Origin: Mycobacterium sp. DL440
GTDB lineage: Bacteria; Actinomycetota; Actinomycetes; Mycobacteriales; Mycobacteriaceae
Direction: 5' to 3'
Assembly: GCF_011745145.1 (NCBI RefSeq)
Contig: NZ_CP050191.1
Span: 2,098,984 to 2,162,983 of the forward strand
Length of the DNA: 64,000 nt
In this document: positions 18,539 through 27,620 of the stretch, in pieces
How positions within the stretch are numbered: the stretch's first letter is position 1
How the letters are laid out: the number at the start of each line of letters is the position of its first letter
Made by a program: the position numbers and the translations under genes
The notes under the pieces: generated by a model
Told to the model about the DNA's origin: nothing
The model's database searches: none
Seen by the model: the letters and a program-made list of their open reading frames with translations, nothing else

Positions 18539-20311
18539 ATGAGCGAATCTCATCGCGCCGTGATCGCCCGGATGTCGTCCGATCTGGCCGCGATCTCGGC
18601 GTACATGAACCGGGTGTCGGCGGATCTGGGGGAGTTGGGGCGAATGCTCGATCAGGCTCCGGCGGCTGTACCGCCCCCGGTGCCTTACGCGGCGCCGGTC
18701 GCCTGGCCCGTCGCTCCCGCGCCGGTGCCGCGGACGCCTGTGCCCGCGTTGCGTCCGGAGCGCTCAGAGGGCTGGATCGGCAAGGCGCTCGCGGTGGCCG
18801 GGGTGGCCGTGACGCTCACCGGTGTGGTGCTGCTGCTGGTACTGGCCGCCCAGGCCGGCATCCTGCGACCGGAGTTCAGGGTCGCCGCGGGTGCAGTGCT
18901 GGCCGCCGGGCTGGTCGGCGCCGGGTGGTGGCTGCATCGCCGGCCCGGTGGCGGCGTGGGAGCGATCGCGTTGGCGGCCACCGGTGTTGCGGCCGCGTAC
19001 ATGGATGTGATCGCCATGACCACGATCTATGACTGGGTATCGGCGCCGGTCGGTCTGATGGTGGCAGCCGGAATCGGTGGTGGCGGTCTCATGCTGGCTC
19101 GGCGGTGGAACTCAGAACAGCTGGGCTTGTTGGTTCTGGTGCCGCTGATCGCCCTGGCGCCCGTCGTCACTGACGGGGTCACCCTGTTGCTGACCGGATT
19201 CATGCTTGCGTTGTCGGCCGCCGCACTTCCCGTCCAACTCGGTCGGGACTGGACCGGGTTGTACGCCGCGCGTATCGCCGCGGCCACGTTGCCGTTGTTG
19301 ACAGCACTCGCCGCGGCCGCAATCGATGGTCGGACCGATCTCCTGCTCGCGCTGGCCTGCGGGCTTGCTGCAGTACTGGCGTTGGCGGGTGGGGTGCTGG
19401 TGCTGCGCTGGACCACAAAGCCATCGGCGACGGCGGTTCTGACGGCGTGCGGCGTTCTGCCGGTGTTGTGTGTCGCGGCCGGCGTTGATCGGGTGATCGC
19501 GGCCCTCATGGCGGCGGCGTTGGCGGCGGCCTTGGCGGCGATCGTGGCGCTCGGCGCGCGCTTCCCCGGGGTGGGCGTCGTGGTCCGCCAGATCTGGTCG
19601 GTGCTCGCGGCCGTTGCCGCGCTCATCGCGGTGCTGGTGGCCTTCGACGGACCGGTGGCGGGGCCGGTGTTGTTGGCGATGGCCACGGTGGTCGCCGTTG
19701 CGGGGCGTCGCCGGGGTGTGATGCGGTGGATTGCCATCGGGCTGGCTGTGGTCGGGGGTCTGATCTACCTCGACTACGGCGGCCCCGACACCTTGATTGA
19801 GGCCACGAAACTATCTCCAGGGCTTACGGTTTCGGTGCTGATCGGCAGCGTACTGGCGATCTCCGCGGCCGCCGCGATCTCGTGGGCATGGTCTGTCGAG
19901 GGCGCGGGGGATCAGGAGGTGCTCCGACTGGTGTGGGCAGCGGCGGCCCTCGTAGCCGGATATGCGCTCACCGTGTTCGCCGTGACGGCCGGCGTCGCCA
20001 TCGCCGGCACCGGGGCCGGCTTCTTCGGTGGTCACATGGTGGCGACCATCTGCTGGATCGCGGTGGCGGCCGGCCTCCTCGGATATGCGGCGCGACGGGC
20101 GAAGGCGCAGCGGTCGCTGCCGATCGGCGGAGGCATGGCGCTCGTCGCGGCGGCCATGGCCAAACTGTTCCTGTTCGATCTGGGGACTCTTGACGGAATC
20201 TTCCGGGTTGCGGTGTTCATCGTGGTCGGGTTGGCGCTGTTGGGCATGGGTGCGGGATATGCGCGGCTGCTCAATCAGCAGGACCAGGCGGCTGACCACC
20301 GGCCGGTGTGA
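18539..20311 (+). CDS. DUF2339-type polytopic membrane protein
   Basis: A 590-residue protein. Residues 1-40 form a short helical, possibly coiled segment (MSESHRAVIARMSSDLAAIS). A Pro/Val-rich stretch (about 41-75) follows, and then more than fifteen consecutive hydrophobic segments of alternating Ala, Val, Leu and Gly run to the end, the pattern of DUF2339. No catalytic motif is recognised. The function is unknown. The start ATG 18539 was chosen because the longer reading overlaps the regulator gene. It lies just before dps on the same strand. Confidence 0.8.
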   Translation: MSESHRAVIARMSSDLAAISAYMNRVSADLGELGRMLDQAPAAVPPPVPYAAPVAWPVAPAPVPRTPVPALRPERSEGWIGKALAVAGVAVTLTGVVLLLVLAAQAGILRPEFRVAAGAVLAAGLVGAGWWLHRRPGGGVGAIALAATGVAAAYMDVIAMTTIYDWVSAPVGLMVAAGIGGGGLMLARRWNSEQLGLLVLVPLIALAPVVTDGVTLLLTGFMLALSAAALPVQLGRDWTGLYAARIAAATLPLLTALAAAAIDGRTDLLLALACGLAAVLALAGGVLVLRWTTKPSATAVLTACGVLPVLCVAAGVDRVIAALMAAALAAALAAIVALGARFPGVGVVVRQIWSVLAAVAALIAVLVAFDGPVAGPVLLAMATVVAVAGRRRGVMRWIAIGLAVVGGLIYLDYGGPDTLIEATKLSPGLTVSVLIGSVLAISAAAAISWAWSVEGAGDQEVLRLVWAAAALVAGYALTVFAVTAGVAIAGTGAGFFGGHMVATICWIAVAAGLLGYAARRAKAQRSLPIGGGMALVAAAMAKLFLFDLGTLDGIFRVAVFIVVGLALLGMGAGYARLLNQQDQAADHRPV

Positions 20312-20370
20312 ACGTGCTCACATCTTCCATAATTTGGAGTCATTCCAGATTGGCGGCCGTTGTATCTGGC

Positions 20371-20856
20371 ATGAGTACACGTCGAATCGAATCCGATATC
20401 CAGGGGTACCAGGCCGTGCCCGAGCTCAGCGGCCACCTGCAGCAGGTGCTGGTCGACCTGATCGAGCTGGGCATACAGGGCAAGCAGGCGCATTGGAACG
20501 TGGTCGGCACCAACTTCCGGGATCTGCATCTCCAGCTCGACGAGGTCGTCGATTTCGCCAGGGAGGGCAGCGACACCATCGCCGAACGGATGCGTGCACT
20601 GGACGCCGTACCCGACGGACGGTCGGACACCGTCGTGGGTAGCACGACGTTGCCGGAGTTCCCCGCCTACGAGCGCAGCACCGACGAGGTGGTCGACCTC
20701 ATCACCACGCGGATCTACGCCACGGTGGGCACGTTGCGTGGCGTGCACGATCCCGTCGATGCGCACGACCCGACCACCGCCGACATCCTGCACCAGTTGA
20801 TCGATGGTCTGGAAAAGCTGGCGTGGCTGATCAAGTCGGAGAACCGCAAGGTTTAA
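20371..20856 (+). CDS. dps: Dps-family ferritin-like protein (Dps2-like)
   Basis: Dodecameric ferroxidase that stores iron and protects DNA in starvation. The 161-residue product closely resembles mycobacterial Dps2 (MSTRRIESDIQGY... NRKV). The ferroxidase ligands are present: His41 in GKQAHWNVVG, His53 in RDLHLQLDE, and Asp68 and Glu72 in GSDTIAERMRALDAV. ATG 20371 was preferred over a longer GTG form that runs into the DUF2339 gene. The 59-base gap upstream contains TGGA-GTCAT-TCCA (20335-20347), a small inverted repeat that could be an operator. The stop TAA shares bases with the convergent cyclase stop. Confidence 0.93.
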   Translation: MSTRRIESDIQGYQAVPELSGHLQQVLVDLIELGIQGKQAHWNVVGTNFRDLHLQLDEVVDFAREGSDTIAERMRALDAVPDGRSDTVVGSTTLPEFPAYERSTDEVVDLITTRIYATVGTLRGVHDPVDAHDPTTADILHQLIDGLEKLAWLIKSENRKV

Positions 20857-22139
20857 CCACTGCTCGGCGGCACGACCGAGGCGGTACGCGCCGGACTGGT
20901 GCTTTCCAGACGGGTGCGTACCGCCTCGTCGTCGCGGCGCCCCACCAGGTACCAGGTGTGCATCAAACCCTTGCCCTTGATCTCGACATCGCCGCGTTCC
21001 TCAAGCACGAACGCATGGCTGATCCGCTCATAGACGTTGTGCGGCACCTGAATTCGCCCAGCAACGTCAGTGGTCTCCATGCGTGAGGCGACGTTGACCG
21101 CGTCGCCCCAGACGTCATAGAAGAACTTGCGGGCACCGACCACCCCGGCCACCACGGGTCCGGCGGCCAGGCCGATCCGCAATGGCACCGCGCGCCCCCG
21201 CGGGTCCTTCAGGTCGGCGACAGCGTCCGCCAGATCGAGCGCCAGGCAGGCCAGAGCCTCGATGTGATCCGTGCGTGGCTTGGGCACCCCGGCCACCACC
21301 ATGTAGGAGTCACCGCTGGTTTTCACCTTCTCCAACCCGTGGCGATCCACCAGCGCATCGAGATCGGTGTAGAGCCGGTCCAGAAAGCGCACCAGTTCCG
21401 TAGGCGTGATGTCGCCGGCCCGTTCGGTGTAACCGGCGATATCGGCGAACAGGATCGAGGCGTCGTCGTACTTGTCGGCGATGATCGTGCGTGACGGTTC
21501 CTTGAGCCGCTGGGCGATCGTGGCCGGCAGAATGTTGGCCAGCAGTTGCTCGGACCGCTGATATTCGGCTTCCATCGCCTGTTCGGCCCGAGCGATCTCA
21601 CGTAGCGACATCCAGACTGTGGCAAACACCATTACTCCGGCCGAGACCGCCGAAAGGACGAAGCCCGCGGTCAGTGCCCACGGTGGCCCCAGGCCCCGAT
21701 CGTTGGGAACCAGGACTTCCAGCACGATCGCGGCGGCCACCGCCAGCGCCGTCAACGTCCCGGCCAGCACGATGCGCTCGATCCCCAGCACCAGCACCGC
21801 CAGCGACGCTGCCACCACGAAGTAGAACTGCAGTCCCGAACCGGTCCCGACCGCGAAGCACATCGTCGACACCGATACGTAGGCGAACAGGAAGAACGCC
21901 AGTGGAGCGATCAGTTCACCGAACCGGTACAGCAGCGGCACCAGCAGGAACAACGCGGCGGATCCGAGGTTGACGAATCCGAACCGCCACATCGGCCCGC
22001 CGAGGACCAGTTGGAAGACCCCGAATCCCCCGGATACCGCGGCCGCAAGGCACGTCGCAATGGTCAACACCCGCAGGCGGCTCGACGCGCTCTCGGCGTA
22101 GTGCCGAGTGCGGGCTGGGACGCGGTTGTTCAATGCCAT
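20853..22139 (-). CDS. cya: Class III membrane adenylate cyclase, Rv1625c-like
   Basis: Makes cAMP from ATP; probably acts as a homodimer in the membrane. The 428-residue protein has about six N-terminal membrane helices after ALNNRVPARTRHYAESASSR, then a catalytic domain. Metal-binding aspartates are visible in LFADIAGYTERAG and in TSGDSYMVV, the purine-specifying Lys in LEKVKTSGD, and the transition-state Asn/Arg in WGDAVNVASRM. The start ATG 22139 was set by alignment with the Rv1625c N-terminus. This gene marks the last recognisable core gene before the accessory island. Confidence 0.94.
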   Translation of the reverse strand: MALNNRVPARTRHYAESASSRLRVLTIATCLAAAVSGGFGVFQLVLGGPMWRFGFVNLGSAALFLLVPLLYRFGELIAPLAFFLFAYVSVSTMCFAVGTGSGLQFYFVVAASLAVLVLGIERIVLAGTLTALAVAAAIVLEVLVPNDRGLGPPWALTAGFVLSAVSAGVMVFATVWMSLREIARAEQAMEAEYQRSEQLLANILPATIAQRLKEPSRTIIADKYDDASILFADIAGYTERAGDITPTELVRFLDRLYTDLDALVDRHGLEKVKTSGDSYMVVAGVPKPRTDHIEALACLALDLADAVADLKDPRGRAVPLRIGLAAGPVVAGVVGARKFFYDVWGDAVNVASRMETTDVAGRIQVPHNVYERISHAFVLEERGDVEIKGKGLMHTWYLVGRRDDEAVRTRLESTSPARTASVVPPSSG

Positions 22140-22346
22140 CTCAGGTATGCACACGGACCGGCGGAACTCGCTGACCACCACGGATAGAGGGTATCGCCGC
22201 AAGCCGCCGGATTGGCCGACATTGACGCGGTCGCTATTTCGAATCATGGTCCAGCAAATCCGACGGAATGCCGGTATGTCACAATAAGAACTTGTTCCAG
22301 TGAGCGCGGCAGTAGTGCCGCCGATCTGCTCGGGGGGGACCTCTTC

Positions 22347-23357
22347 GTGGACCAGTCATGGTTGCGTAACACTGCAGCTGGCTGCGCGATCGCTTGTGGC
22401 GCCATGGTCGTAGGACCTGGCATGGCCGGCAGCGCAGTGGCTTCGGCTCATTTGTTCGGCGTCGACATCCACGACCTCTTCGATCACAAGAAGAAGAACA
22501 AGAAGTCCAGTCCAGCGGCCAAGGTGGGCCCGCAGCGCGGCGGCGGAGTCAAGAATTCCGGAGGCAGTCTCGGCGGGCCGAGGGCTTCCAAAAGTTCCAA
22601 GCCCGAGTCAAAGGTCGGCACCAACACCGGGACCGCTAAGGCCGGGGCCACGAAGGTGGGCGTCGGCGAGGCTCCGGGGACTGCGGCGCGCTCCGGGACC
22701 TTCGCCCAATCACCGCAGTCGGCCCGCGTCGGCTCGACCGGGCAGGCGCCGTCGGCAGTCCTGTCGGGCGGGATCGCCCAGGCTCCCACCGCGGCCGTCA
22801 CCGGTGGCACTACCCAGGCCCCGTCCGCTGTTGTGTCGGGCGGTGGCGGAGGAGGTGGAGCAGCCGGGGCGCCGACCAACGGAAACCTAGGCCGGGCCCC
22901 CGGCCTCGCGCCGGTGCCAACGGCCCCGAGCAGTCGGACGATCGTCATCCGGTCGGCCCCGCCCAAGCTTCCCGCCGCACCCGCTCCGGCAATCGCTACG
23001 CCTCCGGTCGCTCCGGCGCCGGTGGTGGCGCCGCCCGCCCCGGTCATCTCGGTCCCGGTGCCCGCGGCACCGCCGGTAGGGATGCCGCCGGCGGTCCCGA
23101 GCGCACCGACCAATCCAGCGCTGCGGTCAGAACCGCCAGCGGCACAAATGGTTTCGGTGCCTGCCGTGCCGGAGTCCTTCCGGCTCGGATACGCCGACTA
23201 TCTGCGCATGGCCAGCACAAGCGACCTGCTGTTCGCCGTGCTGCCAGGGCTGGGCGGCATGCTGTTGATGACGGCGGCAGGTGGAGCCGTGGGTTTCCGG
23301 CAGGCGCGCGCCGCGCAGACGCTGCCGTCACCGCAGATCGCCCGGTTCCTGCCGTAG
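22347..23357 (+). CDS. Secreted or surface Ala/Pro/Gly-rich protein with C-terminal membrane anchor
   Basis: A 336-residue protein that I cannot assign to a family. From GTG 22347 (after GGGGGGA) it has a signal-like segment (AAGCAIACGAMVVGPGMAG) and then HLFGVDIHDLFDH followed by a basic cluster KKKNKK. The middle (about 60-280) is low-complexity, rich in Ala, Pro, Gly, Ser and Val with imperfect repeats of SGGIAQAPTAAVTGG type. Near the C-terminus SDLLFAVLPGLGGMLLMTAAGG is a likely membrane helix followed by basic residues. This layout suits a protein crossing the periplasmic space. It opens the island and is followed after 10 bases by a small membrane protein. Confidence 0.65.
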   Translation: MDQSWLRNTAAGCAIACGAMVVGPGMAGSAVASAHLFGVDIHDLFDHKKKNKKSSPAAKVGPQRGGGVKNSGGSLGGPRASKSSKPESKVGTNTGTAKAGATKVGVGEAPGTAARSGTFAQSPQSARVGSTGQAPSAVLSGGIAQAPTAAVTGGTTQAPSAVVSGGGGGGGAAGAPTNGNLGRAPGLAPVPTAPSSRTIVIRSAPPKLPAAPAPAIATPPVAPAPVVAPPAPVISVPVPAAPPVGMPPAVPSAPTNPALRSEPPAAQMVSVPAVPESFRLGYADYLRMASTSDLLFAVLPGLGGMLLMTAAGGAVGFRQARAAQTLPSPQIARFLP

Positions 23358-23367
23358 CGGCACAGCA

Positions 23368-23688
23368 ATGACGCGCGGTGAGCATGACCGGGGACAGTCC
23401 GCTGCCGGGGTGTGCCGGAAGGGTCCGCTGGTGTGGGTGTTCGTCGCTGCGGCCATCGGCTCGGTCGCCGGGGGACTACTCGTGGTAGGGGGTTGGGTCC
23501 GCGGAGAGTTGTCGGGCTCGCCATGGGCCGCGCTGACGGGAGCCCTGCTCATGGTTTGCGGCTTCGGGGTCGTCGCCTCTCGTTGCGCGTCCACGGCTGA
23601 ACCGAAGGGTGAGCCACCGGAAGCACCGGCGGCGTGGTGTACACCCACGTGTGGGCGATCCGCACCACCAACCCACGGACAAACATGA
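23368..23688 (+). CDS. Small two-helix membrane protein
   Basis: 106 residues from ATG 23368. Two hydrophobic segments are clear (LVWVFVAAAIGSVAGGLLVVGGWV and PWAALTGALLMVCGFGVVA), with a C-terminal tail rich in Pro, Cys and Thr. No family recognised. The 10-base gap after the secreted protein suggests co-transcription. Codon usage is ordinary for the region. It could be a spurious call, but the two strong helices and position argue for a real gene. Confidence 0.5.
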   Translation: MTRGEHDRGQSAAGVCRKGPLVWVFVAAAIGSVAGGLLVVGGWVRGELSGSPWAALTGALLMVCGFGVVASRCASTAEPKGEPPEAPAAWCTPTCGRSAPPTHGQT

Positions 23689-24247
23689 CCATCGTGTATC
23701 CCGCCGGTGCGGTGCCGCGGCCCCGCACGATTCGGCAGTCCATACGGGACCTGGCGCCGGACGTTGAGGTGACCTGAGTGCCGCGCGGCTGTCACCATCA
23801 GTGTGTGCGTTTGGATGGATTCATCGTCGCGAGATAACATCCTTCGGCCTACCTGCAGCAATGGCACACTTCGTGGTCCTTTCATGGCAAATTCATAGCT
23901 GGCACCTAGCCTCGTGGCCTTTTGGCACCGGCTCGGCGGCGCCCGATCTGCGGTGGTCATCGGCGGTGTCGATTGGTGTGCCAGCAGGGGAGGCTTCAGG
24001 GTGATTGTCAAGGCGTTGAACCGATTCCGGCGATCTGACCCGTTTGCGCCATATTGACGCGAAGGCATGGTTTACTCTTCGGGATCGGGTGCGCTCATCG
24101 TGGCGCGCTGCACGTTTGCGGAAGCTCCGTGCAGGGTCAGGCGTCGGATGCAACTGCATTCGGGGTCGATCGTTCGCATCCGATCCGCAAATGCATGATT
24201 GAGCACCCTGCCGGGTGCCGGCACGGAGACAGTCGGAGGAACTCGCG
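23689..24247 (+). other. Non-coding stretch upstream of the export genes
   Basis: About 560 bases without a convincing gene; the short open frames on both strands lack start context and family features. It contains TTGACG (24054-24059) followed by TACTCT (24073-24078), which resembles a promoter although the spacing of 13 is short. GGAGGA at 24235-24240 is the ribosome-binding site for mmpS. A leader of roughly 160 bases would result. Confidence 0.4.
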
Positions 24248-24679
24248 ATTTTCAGGATCCTGAAGCGGCTGTGGATTCCGTTGGTACTGGTGGTGGTGGG
24301 GGTTGCAGGCGGATTTACCGTGTCGCGACTACACGGTGTCTTCGGCAGCCAGAGCCGCCCCGCCTACACCAGCGCCGAGCGTGAGGAGAAGCGGCCCCAC
24401 GACCCCAAGCACCTGGTTTACGAGGTCTTCGGCCCCCCGGGAACGCTGGCGACCATCAGCTATTTCGATGCCGATGCCGAGCCGAAGCTCATCAGGGATG
24501 CGCCACTGCCGTGGTCGATGGACTTCCCGATCTCCGATGCGACGGCGATGGGAAACATCTCCGCTCAAGGCAATACTGACTCGATCGGGTGCCGCATCCT
24601 CGTCGGCGACGAGGTGAAGGACGAGAAGGTCCGGACTGGCGTGAGTGCCTTCACCTTCTGTCAGCTGAAGGCCGCATGA
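24248..24679 (+). CDS. mmpS4: MmpS family membrane/periplasmic accessory protein (apparent ATT start)
   Basis: Small partner of MmpL transporters, with one N-terminal membrane helix ([19 protein letters not shown]) and a periplasmic beta domain. Family motifs are [28 protein letters not shown] and [16 protein letters not shown], ending TFCQLKAA. In GPL-making mycobacteria MmpS4 is needed for GPL assembly and export. The family start (M-x-x-x-L-K-R-x-W-I-P-L) aligns with an ATT codon at 24248, seven bases after GGAGGA. The nearest standard start, GTG 24215, lies upstream of that Shine-Dalgarno sequence. The stop overlaps mmpL4a as ATGA. Confidence 0.9.
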   Translation: MFRILKRLWIPLVLVVVGVAGGFTVSRLHGVFGSQSRPAYTSAEREEKRPHDPKHLVYEVFGPPGTLATISYFDADAEPKLIRDAPLPWSMDFPISDATAMGNISAQGNTDSIGCRILVGDEVKDEKVRTGVSAFTFCQLKAA

Positions 24680-27576
24680 GCACAGACAGTGAGCCGATAA
24701 CGGAGCCGTTGCCGATAGCCAGGCGCCGCCCGTTCATCGCACGCATGGTCCGCGTTCTGTCGGTGCCGATCATCCTGGGATGGTTGGCGGTCACCGTCAT
24801 CCTGAGTGTTGCCGTGCCTTCGCTCGAGCAGGTGGAGAAAGAGCATCCGGTAGCGATGGATCCCACCGCCGCACCGTCGTTCGAGGCGATGCAGCGCATG
24901 GGGCAACTGTTCGGCGAAGCCGGGTCCGGCGCTGTCGCGATGATCGTTCTGGAGGGGGAGCAGCCCCTCGGCGATGCCGCACACGGCTACTACGACGAAA
25001 TGGTTCGTCAGCTGAAGGCCGACACCACCCACGTCGTGCACGTCCAGGATTTCTGGGGCGACCCGATGACCCAGGGCGCCGCGCAGAGCGTCGACGGCAA
25101 GGCCACCTACGTACAGGTGACTCTCACCAGCAACCAGGAAATATCAGCGGTCAAGTCCGTTGAGGCGATGCGCGCGATCGTGGACCGGATTCCGGCGCCG
25201 CCGGGAATCAAGACCTATGTCACGGGACCGGCGGCATTCGCCGCGGATCTGGGCCCGGCCGGCAACAGGACGGTGGGGCTGGTCACGTCGTTGAGCCTCA
25301 CGGTCATCTTCGTGATGCTGCTGCTCGTCTATCGATCGATCATCTCCGTGATTCTCATGCTGGTGGTTGTCGGCGTCGAATTGACGGTGGCCCGAGGCGT
25401 GGTGGCGTTACTCGGCAGTCTCGGGGTCATCGGTATCACGACGTTCGTCGTCAACCTGTTGGTGGCCCTCGCAATCGCGGCGGGCACCGACTACGGCATC
25501 TTCTTCACGGGGCGCTACCAGGAGGCGCGCCAGTCCGGCGAGGACAAAGAGGCGGCGTTCTACACGACGTTCAGTAGCGTCGCGAAGGTGGTCGTGGGTT
25601 CCGGCATGACGATCGCCGGAGCGATTCTCTGTCTGCACTTCACCCGCCTGCCGGTCTATCAAACTCTCGGCATTCCCACGGCCGTGGGCATGGCTGCCGC
25701 CGTATTGGTGGCTGTCACACTCGTGCCTGCGGTCATCGCCGTGGGCAGCCGCTTCGGGCTGTTCGAACCGAAGCGGAAGCTCACCACCCGTCGGTGGCGG
25801 AAGGTGGGCACGGCCGTCGTTCGGTGGCCGGGGCCCATTCTCGTCGCGACGTGCGCGGTCTCGCTCATCGGCCTGCTGGCGCTTCCCGCGTACAAACCGA
25901 GCTACAACGACCAGAACTACATCCCGCAGGACATCCCCGCCAACGTGGGTTATGCGGCTGCGACGCGACATTTTCCCCAGTCATTGATGATGGCGCCCGA
26001 TATTCTGTTGATCGAGGCCGACCACGACATGCGGAATCCGATCGACTTTCTGACCCTGAACAAATTGGCCAAGGGCGTGCAGTCCGTGCCGGGAGTTTCC
26101 ATGGTTCAGGCGCCGACTCGCCCCGCCGGCGAGCCGCTCAAACACTCAACGATTCCATTCATGCTCAGCATGAGCAATGCGTCTCAGACACATTTGATGC
26201 CGTTCCAGAAGGATCGAATGGACGATCTGCTGGTGCAGGCCGACGACATGACGAAAACGATAGCCATCGTCAAGCGCATGCAGGCATTGACGCAAGAGAT
26301 GGTCGCCACGACACATCAAATGGTCGCCGATACCCACGAGCTGCAAACGGTGACCAATCAACTGCGCGATCACGTTGCGAACTTCGACGATTTCTTCCGA
26401 CCGATCCGGAACTACTTCTACTGGGAACCGCACTGCTACACGATTCCGATATGTTCGTCGATCAGAGGGGTTTTCGACACGCTCGACGGTATTGACCAAA
26501 TTACCGTCAAGATGGTTTCCCTGGTCAACAACCTGGATCAACTCGACGCAATTCTGCCGCAATTGGCCGCTCAGTTTCCGGTGATGATCTCGACCATGGA
26601 ATCCACCCGAACCATGATGCTGACGATGCACAGCACCATGTCCGGGATCATGGATCAAATGGAGGCGACGTCCGACAACGCCACCGCAATGGGCAAGGCA
26701 TTCGACGCCGCCCAGAACGACGATTCCTTCTACCTGCCTCCGGAAGTCTTCGAGAACAAGGACTTCCAGCGCGTCATGGACATCTTCCTGTCTCCGGACG
26801 GGAAGGCCGCCCGCATGCTCATCACCCAACGGGGTGACCCGGCAACGACTGAGGGCATGTCGCTGGTCGACCCGATCGAAACCGCGGCCGAAGAAGCACT
26901 CAAGGGCACGCCACTGCAAAATGCCACGATCTATCTCACAGGCACCGCAGCGTCCGTGAAAGACCTGGTGGAAGCGTCCAAATACGATCTTCTGATCGCG
27001 GCTGTCGCAGCGCTCTGCCTCATTTTCGGCATCATGCTGGTGGTGACGCGGAGCTTTGTCGCCGCGCTGGTGATCGTGGGCACGGTGGCGCTTTCGCTCG
27101 GCGCGGCCTTCGGGCTCTCTGTGCTCATCTGGCAGCACATCCTCGGTATGCCGTTGAACTGGGTTGTGCTGGCGATGTCCGTGATCGTGCTGTTGGCGGT
27201 GGGTTCTGACTACAACCTGCTACTGGTGTCTCGGATGAAAGAGGAGATCGGCGCCGGGATCAATACCGGCATCATCCGGGCCATGGGCGGCAGCGGCAAA
27301 GTGGTGACGGCCGCCGGCCTGGTGTTCGCGTTCACCATGTTGGCGATGGTGGTCAGTGATCTGGTCACCATCGGGCAGTTGGGTGCCACCATCGGCGTCG
27401 GTCTGTTGTTCGACACCTTGGTGGTACGGGCGTTCATGACACCGGCGATCGCCGCGCTGCTGGGGCGGTGGTTCTGGTGGCCGCAGCGGGTGCATCCACG
27501 CCCCCTCAGTGCAGCAGGGCGCCCCTCCGGCCGCGGCCAGCTTGTGCGTTCCATCCTGCAGAGGGAAGAGCGCTGA
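24676..27576 (+). CDS. mmpL4a: MmpL-family RND lipid transporter, MmpL4a-like
   Basis: Proton-driven exporter of surface lipids in the inner membrane. The 966-residue protein has two MMPL halves, each with a cluster of helices. The proton-relay aspartates are visible as Asp272 in GTDYGIFF and Asp845 in GSDYNLLL. Between the halves is a periplasmic domain with a Met/Thr-rich helical stretch ([20 protein letters not shown]) and Cys pairs ([12 protein letters not shown]). In M. smegmatis both MmpL4a and MmpL4b are required for GPL export. The start overlaps the mmpS stop. The export substrate here is presumably the NRPS product. Confidence 0.93.
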   Translation: MSTDSEPITEPLPIARRRPFIARMVRVLSVPIILGWLAVTVILSVAVPSLEQVEKEHPVAMDPTAAPSFEAMQRMGQLFGEAGSGAVAMIVLEGEQPLGDAAHGYYDEMVRQLKADTTHVVHVQDFWGDPMTQGAAQSVDGKATYVQVTLTSNQEISAVKSVEAMRAIVDRIPAPPGIKTYVTGPAAFAADLGPAGNRTVGLVTSLSLTVIFVMLLLVYRSIISVILMLVVVGVELTVARGVVALLGSLGVIGITTFVVNLLVALAIAAGTDYGIFFTGRYQEARQSGEDKEAAFYTTFSSVAKVVVGSGMTIAGAILCLHFTRLPVYQTLGIPTAVGMAAAVLVAVTLVPAVIAVGSRFGLFEPKRKLTTRRWRKVGTAVVRWPGPILVATCAVSLIGLLALPAYKPSYNDQNYIPQDIPANVGYAAATRHFPQSLMMAPDILLIEADHDMRNPIDFLTLNKLAKGVQSVPGVSMVQAPTRPAGEPLKHSTIPFMLSMSNASQTHLMPFQKDRMDDLLVQADDMTKTIAIVKRMQALTQEMVATTHQMVADTHELQTVTNQLRDHVANFDDFFRPIRNYFYWEPHCYTIPICSSIRGVFDTLDGIDQITVKMVSLVNNLDQLDAILPQLAAQFPVMISTMESTRTMMLTMHSTMSGIMDQMEATSDNATAMGKAFDAAQNDDSFYLPPEVFENKDFQRVMDIFLSPDGKAARMLITQRGDPATTEGMSLVDPIETAAEEALKGTPLQNATIYLTGTAASVKDLVEASKYDLLIAAVAALCLIFGIMLVVTRSFVAALVIVGTVALSLGAAFGLSVLIWQHILGMPLNWVVLAMSVIVLLAVGSDYNLLLVSRMKEEIGAGINTGIIRAMGGSGKVVTAAGLVFAFTMLAMVVSDLVTIGQLGATIGVGLLFDTLVVRAFMTPAIAALLGRWFWWPQRVHPRPLSAAGRPSGRGQLVRSILQREER

Positions 27577-27581
27577 CTGTC

Positions 27582-27620
27582 ATGAACGCGTCCTCCTTCT
27601 GTGCGGTGAAGGCCGCATGA
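27582..27620 (+). pseudogene. Relic of an mmpS 3' end between the two mmpL genes
   Basis: In the 40 bases between mmpL4a and mmpL4b the frame ending at TGA 27618-27620 reads [12 protein letters not shown]. This matches the last residues of MmpS proteins: the intact copy here ends [11 protein letters not shown] and MmpS4 proteins end in NAYTYCLVKSA. The 16 bases leading into both mmpL genes, GAAGGCCGCATGAGCA, are the same. The simplest reading is that an mmpS-mmpL pair was duplicated and the second mmpS was deleted down to its last dozen codons, keeping the ATGA coupling to the mmpL. Confidence 0.6.

Noticed and set aside
23328..24068. Long minus-strand open frame of 246 codons
   Set aside because: It runs antisense across the ends of two plausible genes, has no recognisable domain, start context or signal, and its composition is that of a G+C-rich shadow frame.
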